A DNA stretch of 64,000 bases. Origin: Paractinoplanes durhamensis (lineage in GTDB: Bacteria > Actinomycetota > Actinomycetes > Mycobacteriales > Micromonosporaceae). The notes below the pieces were generated by a model that was given only the letters and a program-made list of their open reading frames with translations, searched no databases and had not been told where the DNA came from. The DNA is taken from NCBI RefSeq assembly GCF_016862175.1, contig NZ_BOML01000059.1, forward strand, positions 62,001 to 126,000, written 5' to 3'. Below are positions 22,111-31,552 of this stretch, piece by piece (position 1 is the stretch's first letter; every line of letters begins with the position of its first letter). A program made the position numbers and the translations under genes.

Positions 22111-23831
22111 GCTCCCTCCCCGTGGCGACGCCCCAGCAGACCGGCCGCTGGCTCTTCGGCCAGCTGCGCACCCGCCGCCTCGACCTGGCGATCACCGTCG
22201 CGGCCGGGCTGATCGCGGCCACCGCCTCGGTGGTTCCGGTGACCGCGCTGGGCCGGCTCGTCGACCTGGTCCGCGACGGCTCGTCCGCGTCGGCGCTGCT
22301 GCCGATCGCCGTCATGGTCGCGGCCGCCGCGGTCATCGGCGGGGTCGCCGCCGGGGCGACCACCACCCTGGTCAGCCGGCTCGGCGAGCGCATCCTGGCC
22401 ACCCTGCGCGAACAGACCGTCGGCATCGCGCTGCGGCTGCCCGCCACCGTCCTCGACCGGGCCGGCCGCGGTGACCTGCTGTCCCGGGTCGGCGCCGACG
22501 TGGCCGCGATCGGGACGGCCACGGCCGAGGTGCTGCCCACCGTCATCTCGGCGGCCTTCCTCGGCATCCTCAGCGTCACCGCGATGTTCGGCCTGGACTG
22601 GCGGCTCGGCCTGGCCGGCCTCGCGTCGCTGCCGCTGTATCTGGTGGCGTTGCGCTGGTATCTGCCGCGGTCCGCGCCGGTCTACGCCCGGGAGCGGACG
22701 GCGATCGGGGAACGCTCGCAGCTGCTGATGGAAAGCCTTCAGGGGGTACGCACGGTGCATGCCTACCGCCTCGAGGAGCGGCACCTGGCCGGCGTCGACG
22801 GTGCCTCGGCCCGCGCCCGGGACCTGTCGATCGGCGTGTTCACGCTGTTCACCCGGTTTGTCGGCCGGATCAACCGGGCCGAGCTGGTGGGTCTCGCGAC
22901 GATCCTGGCGGCCGGTTTCTGGTTCGTGCGTTCCGGCTGGGTGACGGTCGGCGAGACCGCGGCCACCGCGGTGCTGTTCCACCGGCTGTTCAACCCGATC
23001 GGGATGATCCTGTTCACCTTCGACGAGATCCAGGAGGCGGGGGCCGGTCTGGCCCGGCTCGTCGGGGTCGGCACCCTGGCGGTGGCGCCGGCCGGCACCG
23101 TCCAGCTGAACCGGACCGACCTGACGCTGAGCAACGTCTGCTACGCCTACGACGAGCGGGTGCAGGTGCTGCGCGACATCAACCTGCGGGTCGCGCCGGG
23201 CGAGCGGGTCGCGCTGGTCGGGTCCACCGGCGCCGGGAAGACCACGGTGGCGTCGATCGCGGCCGGCATCCTGCGCCCCCAGTGCGGTACGGCGTCGGCC
23301 GCCGGCACCCCGGTCGACGAGTTGGCCCCGGGGGTCGTCGCGATCGTCAGCCAGGAGACGCACGTGTTCGCCGGGCCGCTCATCGAGGACGTCCGGCTGG
23401 CCCGCCCGCACGCCCCGGCGTCGTCGGTGCGGTCGGCGCTGGCCACCGTCGGCGCCCTGGACTGGGCGTCCGCGCTGCCCGACGGGCTGGACACGCAGGT
23501 GGGGGAGGGCGGCCATCCGCTGACCGCCGCGCAGGGGCAGCAGCTCGCGCTGGCCCGGCTGGTCCTGCTCGACCCGGCGGTGGCCATCCTGGACGAGGCC
23601 ACCGCCGAGGCCGGCAGTGCGGGCGCGCGGGCCCTGGAGGAGTCGGCGCTGGCCGCCACCCGGGGCCGCACCACGCTGCTGGTGGCGCACCGGCTGACCC
23701 AGGCCGCCTCCGCGGACCGCATCGTGGTCCTGGAGCACGGCGCGGTCCTGGAGGAGGGCACCCACGACGAACTGGTCGCCGCGGGTGGCCGCTATGCCGA
23801 GCTCTGGCAGGCCTGGCAATCGCGTACCTGA
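22107..23831 (+). CDS. ABC exporter subunit with intact Walker A and degenerate signature
   Basis: A 574-residue half-transporter, partner of the preceding gene (ATGA overlap). Membrane domain about 1-330. ATPase domain with Walker A GSTGAGKTT (about 370-379) and Walker B VAILDEATAE with catalytic Glu (about 491-500), but the signature is LTAAQGQQ in place of LSGGQ. With its partner it gives exactly one consensus ATP site: this protein's Walker A/B facing the partner's LSGGQ. Architecture resembles IrtA/IrtB-like iron transporters of actinobacteria; the substrate is inferred from the iron box. Confidence 0.91.
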   Translation: MSSLPVATPQQTGRWLFGQLRTRRLDLAITVAAGLIAATASVVPVTALGRLVDLVRDGSSASALLPIAVMVAAAAVIGGVAAGATTTLVSRLGERILATLREQTVGIALRLPATVLDRAGRGDLLSRVGADVAAIGTATAEVLPTVISAAFLGILSVTAMFGLDWRLGLAGLASLPLYLVALRWYLPRSAPVYARERTAIGERSQLLMESLQGVRTVHAYRLEERHLAGVDGASARARDLSIGVFTLFTRFVGRINRAELVGLATILAAGFWFVRSGWVTVGETAATAVLFHRLFNPIGMILFTFDEIQEAGAGLARLVGVGTLAVAPAGTVQLNRTDLTLSNVCYAYDERVQVLRDINLRVAPGERVALVGSTGAGKTTVASIAAGILRPQCGTASAAGTPVDELAPGVVAIVSQETHVFAGPLIEDVRLARPHAPASSVRSALATVGALDWASALPDGLDTQVGEGGHPLTAAQGQQLALARLVLLDPAVAILDEATAEAGSAGARALEESALAATRGRTTLLVAHRLTQAASADRIVVLEHGAVLEEGTHDELVAAGGRYAELWQAWQSRT

Positions 23832-23859
23832 AGCTGACCTCCGCTACCCGGGCGGGGGA

Positions 23860-26238
23860 TCACGAGATCGTCACCGTCGACTCCAGGCGCTGGTCGTCGA
23901 GGGCGTGCGCGGCGATGATCCGGTACTCGCCGCCGACGGTCTGCCAGCCTTCATCCGCCCAGATCTGGAACGTGCGCGGCGGCAGCGGGATCCGCACGGT
24001 CACCGTCTCGTCCGGGTGGGCCTCGACGTTCGCGAAGCCGGCCAGCCAGCGCGCCGGGCGTTGCTCGTCGGGGGCGGCCGGGGCCACGTACACCTGCACC
24101 ACCTCGCGGCCGGAACGCCCGCCCGCGTTGGTCAGGGTGACCACCGCCTCGGTCGCGTCGACGGCCATCTCGTCGTAGCGCCACGTCGTGTAGCCGAGGC
24201 CGTGCCCGAACGCGTACAGCGGCGCCGCCTTCTGCCGCAGCCAGCCGCGGTAGCCGACGAACACGCCCTCGTCGTAGGCGACGACCCCGCCCGCCGGGGT
24301 GATCTTCAGCACCGGGCAGTCCTGCTCCCGGCGCGGCCAGGTGGTGGGCAGCCGCCCGCCCGGCTCGGCCGTCCCGAGCAGCACGTCGGCCAGCGCGGCG
24401 CCGCCCTCCTGGCCGGGGAACCAGGTCAGCAGCGTCGCCGCCACCTCCTCGGCCCACGGCATCAGCACCGGCGAACCGGCGTTGACCACCACGATCGTGC
24501 GCGGGTTCGCGGCCGCCACCCGGGACACCAGCTCGTCCTGCCGGCCCGGCAGCGCCAGCGAGACCCGGTCGAAGCCTTCCGACTCGACCTGCTCGGTGGT
24601 GCCGACCACGACGACCGCCACATCGGACTCGGCGGCCAGCGCGACCGCCTCCTCGATCATCCCGTCCTCGTCCGGCGTCGGCGGCCGGTGCCCCAGCGTG
24701 GTCGCGACCGAGTGGGCGTGGCCGGGCACGATGGTCTGCTCCAGCCGGACCCGCACCGGCGTGCCGGCTTCCAGGTAGTCGGTGACCCGCTGCTCGCGGG
24801 GCGACAGCAGCAGGTCGGCGCGGCCGGTGCCCGGCGGGTGCAGGGTCCCCTCGTACCGCACGCTGCCGTTGATCGACAGGCGGAACGTGCCGAATCCGGA
24901 GACCGCGAACGTGTGCTCGCCGGTGTCCTGCGGGGTGAACGTCGTGGCCAGGCTCAGGCCGTCGACCGACGGCATCTCCAGGCCGCCGGGCAGCGAGCCG
25001 ATCCAGCGCACCGCGGCGGGTTCCACGTCGAACTCGTGCGCGCCGATGGTCACCCGGGTGCGGCTGTGCAGGGCGGGCAGGAACGGGCGCGGGTCGGCGC
25101 CGACCGCGTACTCCACGTCCACCCCGGACAGCGCCCGCCGGATGCCGTCCAGCGGCGAGACCGTGTGCGGCGGGGACACCTGGGCGCTGCCGCCGCCGAG
25201 CACCCGCGCGTCCATCGCGAGCGCGCCGATCACCGCGACCTTGCTCAGCCCGGCCGATTCCAGCGGCAGCGTCCAGTTCTCGTTGCGGACCAGCACGAAC
25301 GAGCGGGCGGCCAGTTCGTGCGCGGTCGCATCGCCGTCGAGCTCTTCCGGCGGCGTGATCTCCGGGCCACCGTCCAGGGCGCCGACCCGCAGGGCGAGCA
25401 GCAGCACCCGGCGTACCTTGTCGTCGATCACCTCTTCCGGCACCTCGCCGGAGCGGACCGCCTCGACCAGCTTCGCGCCCCACGGGTTCTCCAGCTGCGG
25501 CATCGCGATGTCCAGGCCACCGAGCGCCGAACCCACCGTCGACCGGGCGGCCCGCCAGTCGGACACCACCACCCCGTCAAAACCCCATTCCTTTTTGAGT
25601 ACGTCCTCCTGCAGGCGCCCGTTCGACGCCATCGACGTGCCGTTCACGCCGTTGTAGGCGCTCATCACGCCCCACCCGCCGGCCTCGACGACCCGCTCGA
25701 ACGGCGGCAGGTAGATCTCCCGCAGGGTCCGCTCGCCGATCCGGACATCCACCTCCATCCGGTCGGTCTCGAAGTCGTTGCCCACCAGATGCTTCACCGT
25801 CGTGCCCACCCCGTGCTCCTGCACGCCGCGCACGAAACCCACCGCGATCTCGCCGCTGAGCAGCGGATCCTCGGAGTAGCACTCGAAGTGCCGGCCGCCC
25901 AGCGGGGTCCGCTGCAGGTTCACCGTCGGGCCCAGCACCACGTGCACGCCCTTGCGCCGGGCCTCCTGGCCGAGCAGCCGGCCGGCCGTCTCGGCCAGCT
26001 CCGGATCCCAGGCCGCGGCCAGCGCGGTCGGGCTCGGCAGCGCCACCGACGGGTCGTCCGGCGCCCACCCGGTGCCGCGCACCCCGATCGGCCCGTCCGA
26101 CATCACCAGCGAGCGCAGCCCGATCCGTTCGATCGCGGGCAGTGACCAGAAGTCCTGACCGGCCAGCAGCGAGATCTTCTCCGCCAGGTCCAGTTGTTTG
26201 AGGAGGTCGTCGACATCGGTCATGGTTCGCTCACGCAT
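23860..26238 (-). CDS. Beta-glucosidase, GH3 family with PA14 domain
   Basis: A 792-residue intracellular GH3 enzyme releasing terminal beta-glucose. TIM-barrel domain with the nucleophile Asp227 in VVVSDWRA and substrate motifs LGPTVNLQRTPLGGRHFECYSEDP and KHLVGNDFETDR. An inserted PA14-like sandwich (about 390-540) follows the start of the second domain, then the C-terminal FnIII-like domain. No signal peptide, so it would act on imported oligosaccharides. ATG 26238 has a GGTGGGGG sequence upstream; ATG 26223 is the alternative. Divergent from the HIT gene by 23 bases. Confidence 0.94.
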   Translation of the reverse strand: MRERTMTDVDDLLKQLDLAEKISLLAGQDFWSLPAIERIGLRSLVMSDGPIGVRGTGWAPDDPSVALPSPTALAAAWDPELAETAGRLLGQEARRKGVHVVLGPTVNLQRTPLGGRHFECYSEDPLLSGEIAVGFVRGVQEHGVGTTVKHLVGNDFETDRMEVDVRIGERTLREIYLPPFERVVEAGGWGVMSAYNGVNGTSMASNGRLQEDVLKKEWGFDGVVVSDWRAARSTVGSALGGLDIAMPQLENPWGAKLVEAVRSGEVPEEVIDDKVRRVLLLALRVGALDGGPEITPPEELDGDATAHELAARSFVLVRNENWTLPLESAGLSKVAVIGALAMDARVLGGGSAQVSPPHTVSPLDGIRRALSGVDVEYAVGADPRPFLPALHSRTRVTIGAHEFDVEPAAVRWIGSLPGGLEMPSVDGLSLATTFTPQDTGEHTFAVSGFGTFRLSINGSVRYEGTLHPPGTGRADLLLSPREQRVTDYLEAGTPVRVRLEQTIVPGHAHSVATTLGHRPPTPDEDGMIEEAVALAAESDVAVVVVGTTEQVESEGFDRVSLALPGRQDELVSRVAAANPRTIVVVNAGSPVLMPWAEEVAATLLTWFPGQEGGAALADVLLGTAEPGGRLPTTWPRREQDCPVLKITPAGGVVAYDEGVFVGYRGWLRQKAAPLYAFGHGLGYTTWRYDEMAVDATEAVVTLTNAGGRSGREVVQVYVAPAAPDEQRPARWLAGFANVEAHPDETVTVRIPLPPRTFQIWADEGWQTVGGEYRIIAAHALDDQRLESTVTIS

Positions 26239-26261
26239 ACCCCCACCCTAAGATCGTTCGG

Positions 26262-26615
26262 GTGGACAACGACTGCCTGTTCTGCCGCATCGTGGCCGGT
26301 GAGATCCCTGCGACCGTGGTGCACGAGACCGACACGACGCTCGCGTTCCGCGACATCGACCCCAAAGCGCCGGTGCACGTCCTGGTGATCCCGAAAGATC
26401 ATCACCCCGACGTGGTCGCCCTGGCGCGTGACGATCCGGCCGGCTCCGCCGCCCTGCTCGCCTCAGCCGCCGCGGTGGCCGAGGCCGAAGGCCTGCTCAC
26501 CGACGGTTTCCGACTGCTTTTCAACACCGGGGGGTACGCCGGGCAAGAGGTGTTCCACGTGCACGCCCATGTGGTCGGTGGTGCCCCGCTCGGCCCGATG
26601 CTGGCCCCGCGATGA
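26262..26615 (+). CDS. HIT family nucleotide-binding protein
   Basis: A 117-residue histidine-triad protein of the HinT/PKCI type, hydrolysing AMP-linked substrates. It begins CLFCRIVAGEIPA, has the phosphate-binding GG-Y-A-G-Q loop and the HIT signature HVHAHVVGG. GTG 26262 is used. A HIT gene near phoH is common in actinobacteria; the beta-lactamase-fold gene overlaps its stop by ATGA. Confidence 0.93.
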   Translation: MDNDCLFCRIVAGEIPATVVHETDTTLAFRDIDPKAPVHVLVIPKDHHPDVVALARDDPAGSAALLASAAAVAEAEGLLTDGFRLLFNTGGYAGQEVFHVHAHVVGGAPLGPMLAPR

Positions 26616-27991
26616 GCGCGATCCCCCGCCTGGAGCACGCCGCCCGTAAGGCCCAGGCCACCGGGCGTGTCCCGGCCCTGTCGGTGGCGCTGCACCGGGC
26701 CGACCGCGAGCCGTGGATCTTCACGGTCGGCGACTCCGGCAACCCGGCGCACCCGCTGGACGCCGACAGCCGCTTCCGGATCGGCTCGGTCACCAAGACC
26801 TTCACCGCGGTGCTGGTCATGCAGGCCCGCGACGAGGGCCTGCTCGACCTCGACCAGCCGCTCGCCGCCTACCTCGACCTGCCCGCGCACGGCGACGCGA
26901 CGATCCGACGGCTGCTCTCGCACACCGCCGGTTTCCAGCGCGAGCCCTTCGGCGACGTGTGGGACACGCTGGTGTCGCCGTCCGCGGCCGAGCTGCTCGC
27001 CCAGCTCGACCGGGCCGAACGGGTGCTGCCCAACGGCCGCCGCTTCCACTACTCGAACCTCGCCTTCGCCGTCCTCGGCCAGCTCGTCGCGAAACTGCAC
27101 GACACCACCTGGGAGCAGCTGCTCGCCGACCGGATCCTCGGCCCGCTGAACCTCACCGCCACCACCGTGCAGCCCCCGCCCCAGGCCGCCGTCGGTTACG
27201 TCGTGGACGCCTACTCCGACGCGGCCCGGCCCGAACCGCAGCTCGACGCGGGCGGCGCCGGCCCGGCCGCGCAGCTGTGGAGCACCGCCGCCGACATGGC
27301 GACCTGGGCCGCGTTCCTGGTGTCGCCGGAGACCGCCGACCCGGGCGGCAAGGTCCTCGCCGCCGCGACGGTCGACGAGATGCGCTGGCCGCACACCACC
27401 CGCGAGCAGGACGTGTGGGCCGGCGGCTTCGGCCTCGGGCTGATGCTCGCCCCGCAGGGCCGCCGGGCGATGCACGTCGGCCACAACGGCGCCATGCCCG
27501 GCTTCCTGGCCGGCGTGCACGGCCGGCGCGGCGGCGACGGCACCCCCGGCGGGCTCGGCTGCGCGGTTCTCGGCTCCTCCGGCACGGCCGGCGAGATCAA
27601 CGACCTGGTGCACGAGTTGCTGCAGCTCAGCGTCGAGATCGACCCGGCCGCGATCACGCCGTGGCGGTCCGCGCCGCCGGCCCCGCGCGAGTTCCGCTCG
27701 GCGCTCGGCGTCTGGTGGAGCGAAGGGTCCTCGTTCGTGTTCTCGTGGCACGGCGGCGCCCTGCAGTCCCGGGTCGCCGAGGCGGCCGCGGACGTGCCGC
27801 CGTCGGTCTTCGCGCCGGTCGCCGGCTCGCCGGACGTGCTGCGCACGGTCTCCGGGCGGGAAGCCGGCGAACTGCTGCGGCTGACCCGCGACGACAGCGG
27901 CGCGATCGTCCGGATGCACTGGGCGACGTACCGCTTCACCCGCGTGCAGGACGCCTTCGACGGGGTGCCCGCGTCGAACGGCCCGGAGTAG
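26612..27991 (+). CDS. Beta-lactamase-fold serine hydrolase (class C/esterase type)
   Basis: A 459-residue cytoplasmic protein of the class C beta-lactamase/EstB superfamily. The catalytic SxxK is SVTK at about 59-62, the second motif YSN at about 148-150, and HNG (equivalent of KTG) in HVGHNGAMPGF near 290. A C-terminal lipocalin-like region follows. No signal peptide, which disfavours a resistance role and suggests a peptidase or esterase. Translationally coupled to the HIT gene; phoH follows after a repeat-rich gap. Confidence 0.9.
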   Translation: MSAIPRLEHAARKAQATGRVPALSVALHRADREPWIFTVGDSGNPAHPLDADSRFRIGSVTKTFTAVLVMQARDEGLLDLDQPLAAYLDLPAHGDATIRRLLSHTAGFQREPFGDVWDTLVSPSAAELLAQLDRAERVLPNGRRFHYSNLAFAVLGQLVAKLHDTTWEQLLADRILGPLNLTATTVQPPPQAAVGYVVDAYSDAARPEPQLDAGGAGPAAQLWSTAADMATWAAFLVSPETADPGGKVLAAATVDEMRWPHTTREQDVWAGGFGLGLMLAPQGRRAMHVGHNGAMPGFLAGVHGRRGGDGTPGGLGCAVLGSSGTAGEINDLVHELLQLSVEIDPAAITPWRSAPPAPREFRSALGVWWSEGSSFVFSWHGGALQSRVAEAAADVPPSVFAPVAGSPDVLRTVSGREAGELLRLTRDDSGAIVRMHWATYRFTRVQDAFDGVPASNGPE

Positions 27992-28008
27992 TTTCACGGC
28001 TCGCCGCG

Positions 28009-28080
28009 GCCGCCCGCCCTGCCGCCCGCTCGGCCGCCCGCCCCACCGCCCGCTCGGCCGCCCGCCCCGCCGCCCGAAAT
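28009..28080. repeat. Six near-identical 12-bp GC units in alternating pairs
   Basis: Units GCCGCCCGCCCY and RCCGCCCGCTCG alternate with exact 12-base period from 28009, giving a 24-base super-repeat, ending in a diverged sixth unit. It lies between the hydrolase stop and phoH in what would be an untranslated gap. Confidence 0.92.
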
Positions 28081-28107
28081 GGCATCGGCGGTCGGGCGGC
28101 CGAGCGG
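28050..28107 (+). terminator. Long GC hairpin before phoH
   Basis: Fifteen bases within the repeat (28050-28064, CCGCTCGGCCGCCCG) are perfectly complementary to 28093-28107 (CGGGCGGCCGAGCGG), enclosing a 28-base loop. A -10-like TACGAT starts 2 bases later (28109-28114), so the hairpin may end the upstream transcript just before the phoH promoter. No T-run follows. Confidence 0.5.
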
Positions 28108-28192
28108 ATACGATGGCACGATCCTTACGCACGTCGCCGCAACTCGGCGACGACAAGAATGAGAGCAGGTGCGGAGGCCCGCGGGCCGTCCT

Positions 28193-29269
<1,077 letters not shown>

Positions 29270-29290
29270 CTAAGGGGTATAGACCTCCAC

Positions 29291-29761
29291 ATGTCCATCG
29301 AGATCGCCAACGAGTCGGGAGTCGAGGTCGACACCGACGCGATCCTCGCGGTGGCCCGGTACGCGCTCGACGAGATGGGGGTCAACCCGCTCGCCGAGCT
29401 GTCGATCCTGCTCGTCGACATCGACTACATGGCCGAGCTGAACCACCGCTGGATGGGTGGTGACGGCCCGACCGACGTCCTCGCGTTCCCGATGGACGAG
29501 GGCAGCGTCGACCACGGGCCCGGCGAGGCCGGCACCGGCGAGCCGGCCCTGCTCGGCGACATCGTGCTCGCCCCCGAGGTGGCCGCGAAACAGGCCGCCG
29601 CGGCCGGCCACTCGGCCGCCGACGAGCTGCACCTGCTCACCGTGCACGGCGCCCTGCACCTTCTCGGCTACGACCATGCCGAGCCGGAGGAGGAGCGCGA
29701 GATGTTCTCGCTGCAGAACCGCCTGCTGCAAAGCTGGCGGTCCACCCGTCAGGCCGGCTGA
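29291..29761 (+). CDS. ybeY: Endoribonuclease YbeY (16S rRNA maturation)
   Basis: A 156-residue zinc-dependent single-strand endoribonuclease. The metal motif [11 protein letters not shown] (HGxLHLxGYDH) is complete at about 119-129, and the [14 protein letters not shown] and TDVLAFPMD segments are standard. Takes part in 16S 3' end processing with PhoH/YbeZ and Era. It is directly followed by the CNNM gene after 5 bases. Confidence 0.96.
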   Translation: MSIEIANESGVEVDTDAILAVARYALDEMGVNPLAELSILLVDIDYMAELNHRWMGGDGPTDVLAFPMDEGSVDHGPGEAGTGEPALLGDIVLAPEVAAKQAAAAGHSAADELHLLTVHGALHLLGYDHAEPEEEREMFSLQNRLLQSWRSTRQAG

Positions 29762-29766
29762 TCCTT

Positions 29767-31152
29767 ATGGAGCCGGCCCATACTTTCGCGGCCCATTCTT
29801 TCGCGGCCGGCGCGGCCTCGGCCGGTCTGCCCGACTTCCAGCTGATCACCCTCGCCGTCGCGCTGGTCTTCCTGGCCGGTCTGGCCTCGATGGCCGACGC
29901 GGCGCTCGGCACCGTGTCGCAGGCCCGGGCGGCCGAGATGGCCCGCGAGGGCGAGCGCGGCGCGGCCGCCCTCGCCGCCGTCGCCAAGGACGTGGTGCGC
30001 CACCTCAACCTGCTGCTCCTGCTCCGGCTGATCTGCGAGCTCACCGCGACCACCCTGGTCGCGCTGGTCGCGGTGGACAGCTGGGGGATCGGCTGGCGGG
30101 CCGCGCTGGTCACCGCGGGCGCGATGACACTGGTGAGCTTCGTGGTGGTGGGGGTCGCGCCGCGGACGGTGGGGCGGCAGCACGCCTACGCGGTGGGCCG
30201 GGCGGCGGCACCGCTGGTGCGCTGGCTCGGCAAGGTGCTCAACCCGCTCGCGTCGCTGCTGATCCTGATCGGTAACGCGGTGACCCCGGGCAAGGGGTTC
30301 CCGGACGGCCCGTTCGGCAGCCAGGTGGAGCTGCGCGAGCTGGTCGACCTGGCCGAGCAGCGCGGCGTCGTCGAGCACGGCGAGCGCGAGATGATCCATT
30401 CGGTGTTCGCCCTCGGCGACACGATCGCCCGCGAGGTGATGGTGCCGCGCACCGAGATGGTGTGGATAGAGGCGGCGAAGACCCTGCAGCAGGCCCTCTA
30501 CCTGTTCCTGCGGTCCGGTTTCTCCCGGATTCCGGTGATAGGGGAGACCGTCGACGACGTGCTGGGCGTGCTCTACCTGAAGGACGTGATCCGCCGCACC
30601 CAGTCGGGTGATCCGGCGGCGACCGCGCAGGCGGTGGCCGAGATGATGCGCCCGGCGACGTTCGTGCCGGAGTCCAAGCCCGTCGACGACCTGCTGTCCG
30701 AGATGCAGGCGGCCCGCACCCACCTGGTGATCGTGGTCGACGAGTACGGCGGCACGGCCGGGCTGGTCACCATCGAGGACATCCTCGAGGAGATCGTCGG
30801 CGAGATCACCGACGAGTACGACGTCGAACGCCCGCCGGTGGAGCACCTCGAGGACGGCGCGGTGCGGGTGACCGCCCGGTTGCCGATCGAGGACCTCGGC
30901 GAGATCTTCGGCGTGGAGCTGCCCGCCGACGAGGTGGAGACCGTGGGCGGCCTGCTCGCGCAGACGCTGGGCCGGGTGCCGATCCCGGGCGCCCACGTGG
31001 ACGTGGGCGGCCTGCACCTGGTCGCCGAGGGCACGACCGGCCGGCGCAACCGGATCGACTCGGTGCTGGTGCGCCGGGTCGAAGCCGCGGAGCCGTCCGA
31101 CGAACCAGACTCTGAATCCGAGACCGAGGAAAGACAGACCGCAGATGCCTGA
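29767..31152 (+). CDS. CNNM/CorC-type transporter with CBS domains
   Basis: A 461-residue hemolysin-C-like membrane protein: DUF21/CNNM membrane domain (about 20-180), a pair of CBS domains (about 200-335, with MVPRTEMVWI and FSRIPVIGE) and a CorC/HlyC C-terminal domain (about 350-435, LPIEDLGEIFGVELP). The family exports or balances Mg2+/Co2+. The acidic C-terminal tail (about 445-461) is variable. Part of the ybeZ-ybeY-CNNM-era group; overlaps the next start by 8 bases. Confidence 0.94.
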   Translation: MEPAHTFAAHSFAAGAASAGLPDFQLITLAVALVFLAGLASMADAALGTVSQARAAEMAREGERGAAALAAVAKDVVRHLNLLLLLRLICELTATTLVALVAVDSWGIGWRAALVTAGAMTLVSFVVVGVAPRTVGRQHAYAVGRAAAPLVRWLGKVLNPLASLLILIGNAVTPGKGFPDGPFGSQVELRELVDLAEQRGVVEHGEREMIHSVFALGDTIAREVMVPRTEMVWIEAAKTLQQALYLFLRSGFSRIPVIGETVDDVLGVLYLKDVIRRTQSGDPAATAQAVAEMMRPATFVPESKPVDDLLSEMQAARTHLVIVVDEYGGTAGLVTIEDILEEIVGEITDEYDVERPPVEHLEDGAVRVTARLPIEDLGEIFGVELPADEVETVGGLLAQTLGRVPIPGAHVDVGGLHLVAEGTTGRRNRIDSVLVRRVEAAEPSDEPDSESETEERQTADA

Positions 31153-31552
31153 CCCGACCCAGCCCGACCCGAGCCGACCTGATCCGGCCGCCGGCGCCGC
31201 CGTGCCGGCGACCGACGCCGCGCTCAGCGCCGAGGACAACAAGTTGGTCATCCTGGCGCGGAGCGCGCGCGCCCGGGTGGGTGCGGTCGAGGGTGCTGCC
31301 GTCCGCGATCAGGACGGTCGCACCTACAACGGCGCCACGGTGTCGCTGCCCAGCCTGTCGGTGACCGCCCTGCAGCTGGCGGTCGCTCTCGCCGTGTCGT
31401 CGGGTGCCTCGGCGATCGAGGCGGCCGCGGTCGTGACCGAGGCCTCCGAGCTGGACGGGGCCGGGCACGCGGCGGTGCGGGACCTGTCGGCGAGCGCGCC
31501 GATCCACGTCGCGGCGCCGGATGCGACCCTGCTCGGAACGGTCAGCGCATGA
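31145..31552 (+). CDS. Cytidine deaminase-like protein lacking catalytic zinc residues
   Basis: A 135-residue protein in the place where a cytidine deaminase gene is usual in actinobacteria. The fold is recognisable (ARSARARVGAVEGAAVRDQDGRTYNGATVSLPSLSVTALQLAVALAVSSGA), but the catalytic CAE motif reads TALQL and the PCxxC motif is SASAP. All zinc ligands and the Glu are absent. A non-catalytic nucleoside-binding or structural role is inferred. Its stop overlaps the era start (ATGA). Confidence 0.8.
   Translation: MPDPTQPDPSRPDPAAGAAVPATDAALSAEDNKLVILARSARARVGAVEGAAVRDQDGRTYNGATVSLPSLSVTALQLAVALAVSSGASAIEAAAVVTEASELDGAGHAAVRDLSASAPIHVAAPDATLLGTVSA

Noticed and set aside
23951-25483. Long open frame (510 codons) overlapping the GH3 gene in another frame of the same strand
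   Set aside because: The composition is Arg/Gly/Ala-only, a typical shadow of 70% GC coding DNA. The GH3 frame has all catalytic motifs.
23785-26145. Long antisense frame of 786 codons across the GH3 gene
   Set aside because: Low-complexity, no domains, and it mirrors the third-position GC pattern of the real gene.
28009-28080. Possible CRISPR-like array
   Set aside because: Units are 12 bp with no spacers and alternate in type; no cas genes are nearby.
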